Positions 24,701-39,700 of a stretch of 64,000 nt of DNA are shown here, piece after piece (within the stretch, counting starts at the first letter, position 1; each line of letters begins with the position of its first letter). The stretch is from Gavia stellata. Its lineage: Eukaryota > Chordata > Aves > Gaviiformes > Gaviidae. The stretch lies in NCBI RefSeq assembly GCF_030936135.1, contig NC_082618.1, forward strand, positions 4,576,034-4,640,033, read 5' to 3'. The notes beneath the pieces were generated by a model that made no database searches, was not told where the DNA came from, and worked only from the letters and a program-made list of their open reading frames with translations. The position numbers were made by a program, and so were the translations under genes.

Positions 24701-27700
24701 CTGTTAACAGAGAGCTTTTGTAAGTATCTGTGTTCCTGCCAGACAAGCAAGGACAGAGTCACCTTACATCCTCCAATATTTGAAACAAGGCGCATCTTCC
24801 AATAAAGAGATATACTTGCATTATCACTTCTAGAACTATAATCTACACGATAGAAGGCAAATATTCCACTTCCACAAATAAACTCAGAAGCTTTTTGCAA
24901 AACAAAAGAATTTACATTAACAAAAAAAATAAATGGAGAATTATATACTTAAAATCTACTCTACACTGAGAAGTGAATATTCTTCTATTTCTCGCTTCTG
25001 CTTTAAGTGTCTAACAAAATATTGTAAGAGAAATATTTTCTTTAAAAGATTATTTGTACATAAAATAAAATGAAAAGTGAAAAGGCTGGGCTTAAACAGA
25101 AAGGGATCTTGGGGAATGCCAATACCAAAAGCCACACTAACTGTCCTGTGACGTATATAAGGCATGTTAAGTCTCTTGATCTATTTTTATTCATTTGTAG
25201 CACTGAAAAGAGAGCAGTAATGCTTTATTTAAAAAGCATATGACTGCTTTCAAAATATCTTCCAATGTATTATGCACTTCTGCTTTGCCACTAGACATAT
25301 AAAGAAAATAACACTGAAAACAAGCCTCTTGAGAAAAACAGTCATTTCCAAAATAGGTCCAGCAGAGACTAGCAGGCAGCTGGTACTTCCATATAGGTGT
25401 TTATAACTTCTAACTGTATATTATGTACTACTGTTTTTATGACTGTTGTAAATGCCTTCTTTTACTCATTTTCAGGCATATTTATATTTACATGTATATA
25501 TATGAGTTCAAGTTCATAACAAAAAGTCAAGAGAATACAGATTTATATAAAATTGCATCTTCAGACACCAACTGCTCGGTGATACAGTTAACAAATCATT
25601 TGTTTGTACCGCAAACTGCTCAATAGAGAAGAGCTCAGAAGTCAAATTATGACAAGTTGCGAGACATGACTGATAACAGGTTTCATTACTACTTGTAAAA
25701 CACATTCTGTACAGCTAAAAAAGGTCATAAATAGCAACAAAAAACAAATCCATAAAGAAAACCAAAACCACTCTGGATACTATACCCTTACTCAAAATGT
25801 AAAATTTTCCATTATGTATAATGGATTAATTAAGGATTAAGGAACTAAAAGTATCCCGGGAACTGAGACTAAAGAAAACATCAGAAGACAAAACTTTTGT
25901 TTTCCATCAATAGGTCTCACTTGCATATCTGGATACAGAAGTGTTAATACACAACATAGTATTGCAAATAAAAAAAGCTGTATCCTTTTAAATGTAGCTA
26001 CATTTAGATGTTATGCTTCTGAACATCTTTCTGCATTCTGAACTGTTACCCATCATTGGTAACAGTAATGGGCAGACTCTAGAAGTTATACTTTTTTCCC
26101 TTCAAAAAGGATAAATAAAACAGGCAAAATACCAGCTCACACTGCAAATTATCAAGTCTCTTGAAGCTTACATAAACTTCTATAGCACAAAACTTGGTTT
26201 GTTTTTATTAATTTGTCTCTATTTTGACTTACAAAGCTAAAATGGAACCGTCAGACGATTAGATAAACAAAAGCAAAATGCAGTGGAAAAGAATAAGTAA
26301 CTGCCGATTTTGATATTGTTTCCAAGTTGCAACCTGTGTGCTCATTGGACTTGTTTCTTCACAAGTGAAAAGCTTAGGCAATTTTCAAACACAATTTCAG
26401 CTTGTCCCAGTGTATGACTATCTACAACACACAAAAGGCTTGCTAACTAATGACATCCAGCAGCATCATTTTTTCTGGCTGTTATAACGAGTCTACTCAT
26501 ACAGCTCATACAGCTTCCGCAATAACTTAGTGCTGAGCCTCAGCTACTGGCTTGGCTAAAAAAGCTTATTTTTGGTTGCTGAACAGATGTGGCCAAAAAC
26601 CTCTACTTGCACAGTTGGATGTAGCTTAATACATACAGACACACACATCATGCTATTTTGCACATGCTAAGCAGCTGGCTAACTTCACAATCCGTGATCT
26701 CAGACTTGTCTAACCAGGTTAAGTTTAATGCTGAATTCAACAAGTAGGTTAGCAAAGTAGCTACAATACACTTGCTGAATGTTCAGATATAACAGGTTTA
26801 ATTCTGAAGATTTAGGTTTGTTAGAACGTGGTTATAAATCCCAAGAGAATTTAACAGCAGTTAACATCCATAATGCAAAAAGGTAAATTACAGTTTTTAA
26901 CAGCACCGCTCAGAGGATTTTAAAGTATTGTCTTCCAATCTTTATTAGAATTTACGTATTCAAGTGCAACTCCAAATATTTTTCATTGCTTATTAAGGAC
27001 TATAAGCTACAGAAAATGAAGGGCAACAAGTTTGCATTTGTAATCAACACCCTGAGGAATGCACGAGTGCTCAAAGTTGCTTTGAACTATCCAACTGTTT
27101 TACCTCTTCATTAGAGAGCTGGGTAAGGGTTTCCTCATGGGCTAGAGAACATGAAGCTTTCGTTTCATCATCTGAATCTTTTTGCTTCTGCTCCTTTCTC
27201 TTGCTAAGCCTTTGCTGATCATCTTCTTCCTAGAAATCAATGATCAATAGGGAATGCATATAAGTGGGATTCAATTTTGCCATAGTCGTCGTGACATTAG
27301 CTTTCATGATAAACTAAGCTACAAAGGCAGCACCGGAAAAGATTATTTTGGTTAAAAACCCAGTATTTATCATATAAGGATTCTTTTGGTTAAAAATCTA
27401 GGGTTCATTTCACAAGGCACCCAAACTGACTTAAACAAGAACTTACTTTTCAAGTTTATTGGCCAGTTCATGTTCTAGAACAATTTTATTTGAAGAACAC
27501 ATTACCGAGATAAAAATTCTAATAATAGGGATTACCAAATAAGTAACAAAACCAGCTGTTACACTGGCTATTGTATAGAACCTGATAACATAGTTGTACC
27601 ACTTATGGCCCTGCTAACGGCCATTATACACGCACAAACATCAAGACAAAACATGAAAATAAGAAGTGCCTTGATCACTCATGAATGGAATATAACATAT

Positions 27701-30700
27701 AGAAAAAGAATCAAAAGAAAGACATCATAGAACACTGTCATAAAGCATGTACACAATCACTTGCATAAGCTAATTTAAAATTAAGTTCTTAATTTATGCC
27801 TGAGCTACGTACTATATTGGAAAAAACCTAGAAAGAAGTGAAACTAACATCCTTAACCCAGCTGGTTTGCATCGCAGATGACTGTTTCTTCCTCTAAGAT
27901 TAACTTCTGGATATTATTACTTTTTCATTTAACAATATTAGCAACATTACTTTTAAAGATACTGTATACATTAATATTAAAATATTCACACAAATTGAGT
28001 TTCTGTTATAACTGTTAGCTGTCATTCAAATTGAGAATTTCTATTAAAACTGTCAGCTATTATTTTTTGACATTATTAACACACTTAAATAACTTGTCTC
28101 CAACATGATTTTCATACCTGTTATACCACATTAAAACTACAGTATTTAAAAAAAAAAAAAAAGAAAGAAAGCAGCAAGTAACCTGATCCTTTTTTTTCAG
28201 TTCTTCAACTTGTCGGAGCTGCTCAGAGGTCAGAACAATTTCCATACGTTGCATGTCCCTCATCAGCAAACGCTGAGACTCCAAGAACTGGTCATTGGCT
28301 TTTTGCCATGTGTGTTTCAACTGGTTGTGCTGCTGTCGTTCTTGCTCTAAGAGACGGCAGACTATTCAAAAATAGAAAGCGTTGCTCTGAATCAGAATTT
28401 TTTTTAACCTCTTTTCCAAAGAGAAGCATTTTCACAAATAAAAGTAATTAATGTTCTAATGAAAACCAGTCAGGCTTTGTTCAGCAGCTATTTCGGATGA
28501 AGTAAGACATCTTCTTAATTCCCAAACTTGGCTTGTGATTAGGCATGCAATACTGACAGTTTAAGATTTCACAATTAAAAGACTAAAGCCTTAATTTCAT
28601 TCATGAATTTTAATAGTTTATTTTTTTTAGTGCTGGTTTCAAAAGACTGTCTTCTACGCCCCTATTTATTTCAGACAGTTCCATTTTTCATTCCTCTACA
28701 GTGATTCTGTGCTGTACTCGCACGCACGTACATTTACACATCCATTCCACCACCAGGCATTCAGAATTGACATACCTCAGGGAGACACAGCAATACATTA
28801 CGGAAATAATGCTCATAATTGTACACAAATAAAAGACACCAGTAAAATCACTTTAATAAGAAGGACGCTTGCAATACTAGAAGAACTTAGCAGAAATTCA
28901 GAAGCATCCCTCGAGAGAATGAATAGATTTGTTGTTTTTCTGTCATAAAAGAACTCCACAGTCAACTCTCCTGTAAAGATTTTAAGGGCTTTCACACTTA
29001 AAAATACTGCTTACTCCCCCCACAATTTCTTTAAATCCAATTCAAATAAGAAATCAGAAAAGAAGTAACAGCTATGTTGATTTTTGCATCCTTAGTGTAA
29101 AAGAGTAAGAAGGTTTATTATTAGATAGGTACCTTCGTGTAGTTCTTTCCGCAACTTCTCTGCATCTTCTTGCAGGACTGATTTTTGTGTATTGAGAACA
29201 GCCACGTACATCTCTAAGTCTGTCCTACATGACTTCTCAGCTTCCAAATAATGGTTCAGTTCTTTAACCTGAACAAAAAGAGAGAAATTCACCATCTCAG
29301 TGGGGGAACACTCTCAGGCATTTCCTTTTGTTAGAAGTTAATAGTGCTGCCTGTTTGGGTGACTTACAGGTGCTGAAGACAAGTTCATTTCTAGAAATCA
29401 CAAATATTCAACTACCACTATGCAAATATTATTTGTATTTATTTCTGAATAAATTACTCATTAAAATTCTGCTAAGTCTAACATAAGTATATTTGGAGTT
29501 CCTACAGCTGGATCACAACAGCCGTGGCACTGAGCACACCGATGGTAAAGAGGCAAATACCCAAGAAGAGCAGACAACGAAGCAATCTTTTAATCAGCGC
29601 TGATAAGCCAACGACTAAGTAGGATGTGGAGATGTTCAAAATAGAGTAATAGTAGTAGTCAGAAAACGTGACTATGAGGCAAGTTTGAACTAAACCAGGG
29701 ATAGTAAGGCAAGAAGAGAGAAAACGGGGACAGATAAGAAGAAAAACATTCAAACCCATGAGAGGCTGCTGCAAAAAGAAAAGAAAATCTGTCCATGGAG
29801 GATGGGATGAAAAGCAATTAGAGCAAGAACAACTAAAGAAATATATTAGGATTTTTTTCTTCTTTTTTGTTTTTTAAATAGCAAAGCTAACAACGAACTG
29901 GAAGCAGTGTCCCGCAGAGACTGGAGAATCTCCGGTGAGAACCTTTTAAGATAGGGTTACAAAAACATCTGTCAAGGTATGGAGCAACTTGGAGCAAGGA
30001 ACGGGCCGAAAGATTTCTTTATGGCACTATTCAGTTTTATGGTTTGGTGAGTCAGGAATCACAGGACTTTTTATTTTAAAGGAAACAAAAGCCTTCAGGC
30101 AATTCCTGACTGGCTCCACAGAGCTGCTGTTTATCTTCCTCAACACAGTACAGGAGCCATAGACACAGAGTTCAAGACAGCCCTTCGGCTTTAACTTGCC
30201 ATTGATGGTGGGGACAGCTTCTCCTGCCCTAGGATACCAAGTCTTCTGTCTGCAAGTCTTTTAGCCATTGAAATGGAGAAATCTGACTCCCATAGAACTA
30301 CCCTTAGGAAGGATGGAACAGGTGAAAAAACCCAAAAAACCAGCAAAACAAAAAAAATGCATTGTTTTGCTAATCCAGCTAAATACTTGACAGTGAAAAA
30401 CAAAATGACATGACTCAAGCAGATCTGAAGGATTTTATCCTGACCAACAGAAAGGCCAAATGTATCGCTCATTCTGCAGGTGTTAGTCCTCATACCAGTC
30501 TAGTAATGTAAATCATGTAAATAATACCTTGCATTTTTATAGCACTGTAGATTAAAATACTTTAACAACTTCGTAAGTTTGTGCTCAAACATCTCCTTGC
30601 TAGATACAAAATAGCAGTTCTTTCCAATTAGGCTAAAAAGGTGACTTGAAGTAGCACTGTCAGCAACTTCAGACAGAAGGAGTAATGAAGTGGAATAAAT

Positions 30701-33700
30701 CACAGGTAAGAAATAAGGGCCTAAGTTATTTTTTTTTGTAAGAATCACCATCTAAAGTGAGACTTCTTTAAAAACAACCCCTCAATGACCTAGAGACATA
30801 GATGAAGTGATTCTTCTCTTGATTATTCTTTTTTTCAAGAGATGTGTTCTTGTGTTTTACTCATCCTATAGAATGACATGCTCAGATTTGAGAGGACTGA
30901 CAGAGAAACCAACACAATTCCTGGTCCTGAAACACTATCAATTTTACTCGGGCCTTGTCTGTAAGGAAAGAGGGAGACAAGAATGACCGTGTGATTTTTA
31001 TAACCAAACTCAGCAGAAAAGTTCTAAGAAAAGTTTTAGACTACTCTTAAGAAGAGAAGAAGAAGAAAAAAGGCAAAAAGCGCATTTTGAGAGTAAGCAA
31101 GAAGAGAAGGTTCACATTTCCTCATCTTCCCCAAATTCAGCCTGGCAATGAAAAGAAAGTATTATTTGCATCAAGAGAAAAAGCAGAACTACCTGGAGAA
31201 CTATTATTCCTAGGAACATTTCAATCTCAAAAATTTGACCTATAAAGCAATACACAAGGAATCTATGAAGAAGGAAACACTCAAGCATAGACTCCCATTT
31301 GAGTAAAATTAAGACTGTTAGATCAATTGCAGTGCTCTCCCAAACCTCAGACAGACCTCCCAGTTGGACTGAAGGGGGGGGGCGGGGGGGGAAGAGAGAG
31401 AGAAAGAATTCCAGCAAGTGATGAGCATCTATTGAAAAGAAAATGCAAGTGATACAAATAAATACCTTCCTTGTCTTCTGTATGTCTTAAAAACATCCAA
31501 ATGGTAAGTTATTTTGCAATTTCAGCCTATTTGACTTTCAAGATCAAATATTTGTTACAGAAGACAACATCTTCATTTCTGTATAAAACAGTACATTAAA
31601 TGAAACTACGTTACACTGATGTAGAGATTATTTACCCTTCACAGCTAGTGAGAAAGTTTAATAGGGGTTCTGACATTTCTGACGAATACAGGATTGCTGG
31701 GTAAATCACTTGCATTGTCTTCTTGGCAGCAATGGCCAGTATCCCCTTCTATGAATCTGAGGTTTGCTTAAAGTTTAAGATATAAAAATTCTGGTGATAT
31801 TGCCTCAGTTTTATGCCCAGGATTAGAAAATTAAATATAGCAGACACTGGATGGAAGTAGATTAAAAGAATTCTGACAAATGCAAATCTTTCTGTAGCTG
31901 CAAGCATGACATTAATCTAAAGGCCAGACTGTTGGAGCAGTGCAAAGCAGCTATTTTTCTAGAGGTTTTTCTTTTTCATTTCTAATAGAGCTGAAGCCAC
32001 GCAATTTAAGCTAAGCACAGATAACACACACGTAACCCAACCCTCAAACCAGAAAGACAGGAAAACATATATAGGCCAAATAAGTTATTTGGGCTACAGC
32101 AGTAAAGATGTATTGTGCATGAAGAGTTTCACAATACACCTTTTTCTCTCTTACAAAATTTGCCTTTACTTGTCTGCATCAAACTAGCGCGATGCAAGAT
32201 ATAAATTAGGATACAGTTACAACGCCACCTCACCTTTGATGCTTCTAACTCTTTTATTTTTTCTTCAGCTCCTGTCAATTTCTCCTTGAGCGCCGCAATC
32301 TCTTTCTCCATAGGCATCACAACCGAACGCAGCTTCTCAGCATCTTCCTGGGCCTAAAATTAATGCAATAAATTATGAATAACACATTATCACAGTTTTC
32401 ACCACAACACTTTCCATTATTGGAGACATTTGGAGAAAATCTCTATGCCAACAAAAAGAGCTGACTAAAGTTCCACTTTCAATACTTATCTTATTGCTAT
32501 TTATTTAGTTCAGCAGTCATCTCTATGACAACAGGCCAATACTCCATTCACAGAAGGCAGCTAAATTTTAAATCCATGTATGGATTAGGCCATGAGTATA
32601 ACGTTAGTAAATCTACTGCTCTCGATACTTGGGAGAAAATTTACAGATCAGGCATTTCAAAATACGTACACTTTTCTGTTATTCAAGGCCTAACTGTCTT
32701 GCAACTTGCTGCCACATAGCACACATCAAAAAAAGTGTACACAAGAACTGCGTGGTGAGATATTGACCATTCATTTACTTACTCATGAAGTTAAAAGAAA
32801 AAGGATCTGCACAGTAATGCATAGTGTAGCTTTGTTCTGTTGTGGAAGACCATTTTTCAACTTTAAATGACTACTGATGTAGCATCAGTTTTTGGTGTTA
32901 CTGTACTAAATATTTCAAAACTATATAGCGACAATTTATCAAAAACCTCAGGATTTTTTCAAAAAGTAGTTCTGAAAAGGTCAAAGCAGGACAACAGAAC
33001 GAAAAGATTGATACAAGGAAAAAAAAAAGAGAGCGCGCCAGGTAAAAATAGCAAGAATTGAAATGAGAAATAGCGTTCAGTGTTCAAATTCAGAATTACA
33101 CATGTCAAAGGGTGGCCCTGACATCCCCATTTCTTAAATGCTCTGGCTTTCCTTCATGGATGCACTAAAAACTTTCCAAGTGAAAGTAACAGCCCCCATA
33201 GACTCCACAACAGCAAGCGGAACACTCAGAAATTCACCGCAGTAAAATTCGTCAAGCCACAAAGAATTTAAGCAACCTAATTTGGGTTGGTTTTATGTAT
33301 AAAGACTCAGAATGTTCAATTGTTCTCTCTCTTCCACTGGAGGAATTCAGCTGGGGGGGGGGGGAAGGCAGAGAACTGTGTCCCAAAGCTGAAGTTTCAA
33401 AAGATGACACTTTTCCTAACCTGATCAAAGACAGCTGCTAAAAGATAACATTCATGTCTTGTTTTAAGTCTAGACTAGAATGCAGGTCTTACAGGGTACT
33501 CACTTGTCTTTCAGTTTCTGGTAAGCTTATTGACAACTGTATTCTGAGCAAGACTTTCAGGAAGAAAAATAGACAACATTTTTAACCACTGAAGTTTTCT
33601 AAACTTAAAATTAATAGACAAAATAAAATAATATTGCAATACCTGCCAATTATCCAAATGCTGCCAGGCCCTTGGGCTCTAAAAAGCTTTAAAGAAAACT

Positions 33701-36700
33701 CTGTAGACAAAACAAAATTAAATTTCTTCATGCTTCATTTTCTTCTGCTACATTTTGTCACTGCTAGTTTGTTTGTCCAAAGAATACAAATAAAATCTGT
33801 GAGGAAAGCGAGGGATATCACATGATGCAGTGAATTCAATAGCAGGGACATGTGACAGTGTCACACGTATGTACATACCCTATCACTCCCAGCCGGCAAC
33901 TCATCAATCACATTTTTTGAACAGATGGGAGCAGGAGTTCAACTTCAAAGACTGCTTTACATTTCTATTTATTGTATCAGTTCTACTCATTTAATGCTAC
34001 CTATAGCTGGCTCATGTGGACTAAAGATAGCCCAACATTTTTAGGATCGTTGAATAAGCTTTTTCCTAATTATTCATGATAACTGCAGGAACATTTCATC
34101 ACCAGCCTGATTTCACACGGTTCAACACTGAATGTAGAACAACAAATGCATCCATGTTGGAGCCAGCCAGTTCAGAGAAACAGAAAGCTCCTTCAAAGCA
34201 AAATCAGACTGTTTAACAGCAACCAACTGGAAAGACAAAACCGTATCAAATTCCACATTACAGAAAAATTATTCTAGCTTTTACTACTTGGTAAACAGAG
34301 ATGAAGTTTGACACTATGATTGCAACATATTGCAAATGTTTCTTTTTATAAAAAAAAAAGGGAGGGGGGGTGGGGGGGTGGGTCCGTATTAATGATCAGT
34401 GTGATACTGAGCTCAACACTCAGAATAGCCTGTATCTGCCAACAAAATGAGGGCTGGTCACTGGGTCTGCTTTTGAAGGTGAAGTATAATTACTGAGACT
34501 CCCAAATTGAGGTTAAAGTTCCCACTCAAACTTTTAATAAAATGAGGATATCTACCCTGTCAAAAAACGCTACATTAAGATACTGTCACATGTGGCAAGA
34601 GGTGCCACAGCATCACATTTCCTGTGTTAAAAGGCATTATTCAGACTCTTCCAGAAGTGTGATCATTAGAACATTTATTTCCTTTCAACTTTTTGCCATA
34701 ACTTTACTGTCTGTCCAAGGCTCTACACATAATCAGCTTGTATTTATTCATCACCTAATCAAAAATAAAGCACCCAAGCCGCTTCTGCCCCAGCACAGCG
34801 GCTGAAGAACACGCTGAAAGGGGTCTGTAGACCACAGCATGAAGATGACTCCACAGACAGAACATGCTAAAAATTAGTCCAGGTCAACACATGAAACATT
34901 GCATTGCTAGCCTGACAGCTAGCTACAGCAATCCTGAATGTCCTTTACTGTTACTCCAACCAACATTTTCAGAAGAACAAAAACCTGGCTGAAGAAGTCT
35001 CAGGCATGTACTGCACCTGAATTTGTTCCTTAAAAATGAGACAAGCGGAAAACACAGACACAACTTCAGAATCTCTCTTTAAAATAGGAGTAAACCTTTT
35101 AAAGTTCATCTAAATCTATTCCACTGTTCTTTATCATTACCAATGAAAGCAGCTTACTGTATATCAGATTTTATGGCCAAGTCTGTCACAGAAATCAGAT
35201 TACCCTCCCCTTCCAATTTCCCCTCTTCTGACTAATAAGCACACTTCATAACAGGAGGTTTGTCCTTTCTTGCTCTCTCTATATGCAAAATACCTGTTCT
35301 GCAGACTTCTGCTGCTCAAGAGATTGACACAACTGTGCTAGAAGAGTCTTTATATTCATCACAGCTCCAACAGAAAATCACATTATTTCCTGGACGGAAA
35401 ATGAGGTTTGAATAAAAAGGACTAGCCAAATTTTGCCAGTGTGCAAGACTCATCCCCACCAAGTCATTGTCCACAGGGAGCCCAGTCATTACTGAGCAGA
35501 GAAGTTGCATGGAAGCACATGCCGCTATGGCTAGACTGCTTTTACCCTCTGTGATAACAAGAAACTCAAAACGTATCTGGTGTTACAAAGCCACGGGAAG
35601 ATAGAGAGATTTTTTATAAACCACCAATACATTTTCTTAAAGATTAATCACTAAGTAAGCATGCTTGTCATTAGAACAAGGTATTTACCTTTTTTGAGAT
35701 GAGAAGGGAGATTTATAGAATACACAAAGTTTTCAGCACAGATTTCTTAGAAATCATTGCTTTATGATAAAAATCACAGAACACACAAGTTTTCTACAGT
35801 GATTTGGCAATTTGCAACTCGAAATATATTTACATGGAAAAGCAAAACAGCTGCTTCCAGACAAGCGCATGTGTTCCACCAGACACGCTCTTTCAGACAA
35901 GAGGAAGCTCAAGAATGCCAAATGCCAGGTTTGCAGGCTAGAGTTGGATACCTCTGGCAAAGTAGTCACAATCTAGTAAATACAGCTCAAAATAGTATGC
36001 TTATGAGAACATTACCCACCCACTCTAACTGCTCCCAAAGCAAGATAAATAACATGCACACTGGCAGTCTAAGAGCACACATATGAAAACTGTACACTCA
36101 ACCAAATATTTTAAATTCAAAGAGATATTTACAGAATTTGGAGCAACATTTGTTACCTACCCTTCACCTCTTTCAGGGGAAAAAGTATGCAGACAACAAG
36201 CATAATTGTTAGCAATTGTGTAGATGCAGTATTAAATTTCACAGATTTTCTTTGTTGTTTAAAATGGATTTTATAGCTAAATTGAACACAACTGAACTGA
36301 TATATTATCCAGCCAAGAGAGCCAAGAAGGTTAGTGTCCTGGACTGAAACATATGGCTTGTAACCTTGTCTCTGCTCTGTCCATTCTCCTCACCTCACCT
36401 CTCATTGAGAATGCTGGACAATGGTAGGGTTTTCTGCTAGTTTTAAGAAATGTGATATATTATATGCTGGTACAGCACCTACTTACAACCCAGGGAGCAC
36501 AGAGAGCAAAGTACTTTTTTTACTCCTTTGAGATTTTTGGAGATTCCTTAGAACTAGCTAGAAGATGAAAATATTTCTTAAAAACTCTTTCCAAGTTTAG
36601 GCCTAAAAATAAAATAAATCCATCCTTATAATGGAGCATATAAAGATGGGGGATGAATACAACACTGTTGGCTGGAAATATCATTTTGCGTGAGGAATTG

Positions 36701-39700
36701 ATCACAAGTCTTCAAAGAGCACATCCCAAGTGATCAAGAAAATTCCTCCTTTTGTACTGACTGCTGATGTATGAATATTCATTATTTCACTAGCCAAACA
36801 CAGCTTTTTGCGGGCTTGCGATTTGCTTGTTTGTTTTTGGGTGAAATGAATGTCCTTTTTCTAATTTTGATCTAATTCTTAGTCTCCTTGAGGAAAAATC
36901 TCACAGGTTTAATAACGAAGAAGATTAAAAAACCCATGCAAAGCAGTTTAAACAATTATTTCAAGCTGCACTCTGAAGACCAGATTTGCCTCTCCCCCTC
37001 GTATTACATAAAGTACACGTTCCTCTGCTTTACAGGCCTATAAAGCTTTCCAAGCTCCTATTAATCACAGATTAATAGACCTATCACCTTTTCCTTCAGT
37101 ATTACAAGGGATATTTATTTCCTTTTCAAAGGAGTAGAGTTGAAAATGTTATTTATCTCCTATACTAAATTTAAATGTTAACTGGCACATTGTAAAGCCA
37201 CTAAGTTCAGGTGAGCTGCTCTGTCATCTGAGCAACTTGCAACTCCAACTGTTACATGATCAGTACATTCAGATTAAAAAAATAAAGTGCTGAGATTTTA
37301 GTTATTGGAAAGACTCTCTCAGGCAAGAGAGATTGTTTTCTGAAAATTCTTACTGGCAGTTTGTTGGTAATGCGCTGCTAGGACTTTTACCCTATGAACT
37401 CTGCATCTTCCGGGTTGTTTCTATAAGACTCACCACACTGATCCGATTTTGAACCTTCCTGCTAGCTTCAGCCGAATTCTGAAGTCTTTAGCCCTTCTCT
37501 TAATACGGCTAAAGCCTTTTCCTAAAAACAGCTGATGTCTTAAAATTCCAGGGGCAGTAATTCTGTAGTCAGAACATCAGCAAGTAGGCTTTACTCTAAC
37601 TTCCACCCTTATAAATCAGGACTATATGAAGAGCAGTCTCACTGAACACCAAACAGCAATTCGGCAACTACAACTAGCAATATTTACGAATCTCTTTGTA
37701 AGTCTCAGAAAAAGAATTCCTTTTTGCAACACTAATACTAACTGCTTATTACAACACAGTAAAAATAGGTAAAAATACGTGGAGTGTTTGTGATACTCAA
37801 TACTGCGTTTCTTCTGCTGACAGCAAGCATAAACAAGGAAATGCAGTGATGAGGCAGATTATCATATGGTAGTCTACTCCTTTATTGAATATAGGGTCAT
37901 TTATTACATTAAAATTGTCTTAGAATACCTTGAAGACTACTGTAAGCCTGCTGAGAAGATAAATTCATTTAAATGCAAGTTTTTATAATGTGATAAACAA
38001 AGATTCCAAAACATTGATCTATTATGACAGGTTCAATTTCCTTCCTGCCTGAAAGAGAAATACACCAAATCTTCAAACTCAACCAAAAAAAAAATATCCA
38101 AACTCAATACAAGGCACTACAATCTAAGTCACAGATCTTTGATGACAACAACATCTTTCCAAACTCCAGGGCAATTATCTTTCATCATCTAGAGCCTGTT
38201 GTTTTAGACAGCAAGGTTCTGTATTTCCTGGGAAGCCAGTACTACTATGTTGCACAAACACTGCTTACCTTAAAGAAAGACAAAAGACATTTTAGATGTA
38301 GTGCCCATTAAAAACCTCGAAAGAAATTTATAAGATCTGAGAAAAGGAATACAGGTGCTGAAGTGCAAAGGAAATTTTATAAATCTGCAGTCAATTGAGA
38401 AAAATTTAAAGGGGGCTTTACCTGAGTTCATTTGACATTATGACAATAGACTTTACAAGGCCTCCTGCTTTTACAAGCTGAAGGCCAAACCTTTCCATCT
38501 TCTTAAGTGCAATCCTCTTATTGAATCCACATAATCAGATACAACACCTTTACGGATTCAAACGCAGGATTAGGTCATGATGACTTCCATGAACAAAGAG
38601 CTGAAAGTTGGCAGAACGAGGCTATGTGTATTTCTGAGGAATTATAGCAGGGTGTAGAAATGAACTCATGCATAACACCACAAGTGTATCTTGAAGCAGA
38701 AATTGAAGAGCTAGACTTCAACGTACCTTTTTCATTTCATTTTCTAGGTTTTCTTCCTCTTGACCTTCAGACAGTCTCCTTCTTAACTCTGCTATTTCCC
38801 GTTCCACATTTTCTCGATATTGATTCCACTGAGCTCGCTCTTGCTCCAACCTGTGATGATACTGGAGCTCATAGTCACGAACGGTCTCTATAAAACAGTA
38901 TTTTCAAAACTTATTTTCAAATGTAAGTTAAAAAACAGAGCTTTAAGAATTCCATCTCCAACCAGTCAATGATTTATCATAACTGATCTAGGACAACCGT
39001 GAACTGTCCCTTCCTCTCTCTTCCCTTTGACTCTTCCCCCCAAAACCAATACACAAGCAAAAGATTCAAAGTAACTGCATCTCAATTTGTACCATCACTA
39101 GAAAACAAACAAACAAGCCTCCAAAACTGTGTAACTCCTAATTTCAAAATAACGTACATGTTTAACACCCTATTTAGCAGCACAGTTTGTACCTCCAAGC
39201 ATATCACCCATACTACCAAAACCCTACTTATTTACTCCAAAATGCAAAGGAACTAGAACTTCTCATATAGCTATCATTTCCCCATTATTAATATCACCCC
39301 TTCAGGTAAGACGCTGTCTTTGTTTACATATGTACAGCAGCTGGCACAACTAAGCCTTGATCTAGGTTCATGTTATCTATGTAGATCATAAATAAACAGA
39401 AATTTGTATACTCAATATACGTTCAGATTTGTGTTCTCTGGGGCAAAAGCATAATCAGGTGATGGAAAAACTGCCTACAGCCAACAGGCTGTAGGCTCAG
39501 GATATTGTGATTCTGTTTGTGAACCTTTAAGAAAACAGCCAGTTATGGCAACAGTCTGTGCCCAGTTTACATCCTGCATTTTGTTCCTTGCACACAGTTT
39601 GTCTCAAACATCAACAGCTGTGCAATATGCAAACATAGGAAAAGATAGCCCAGAACTATCAAGAAAAAAAAAAGATGCATGACTGATAAAAAGCAGCAAG

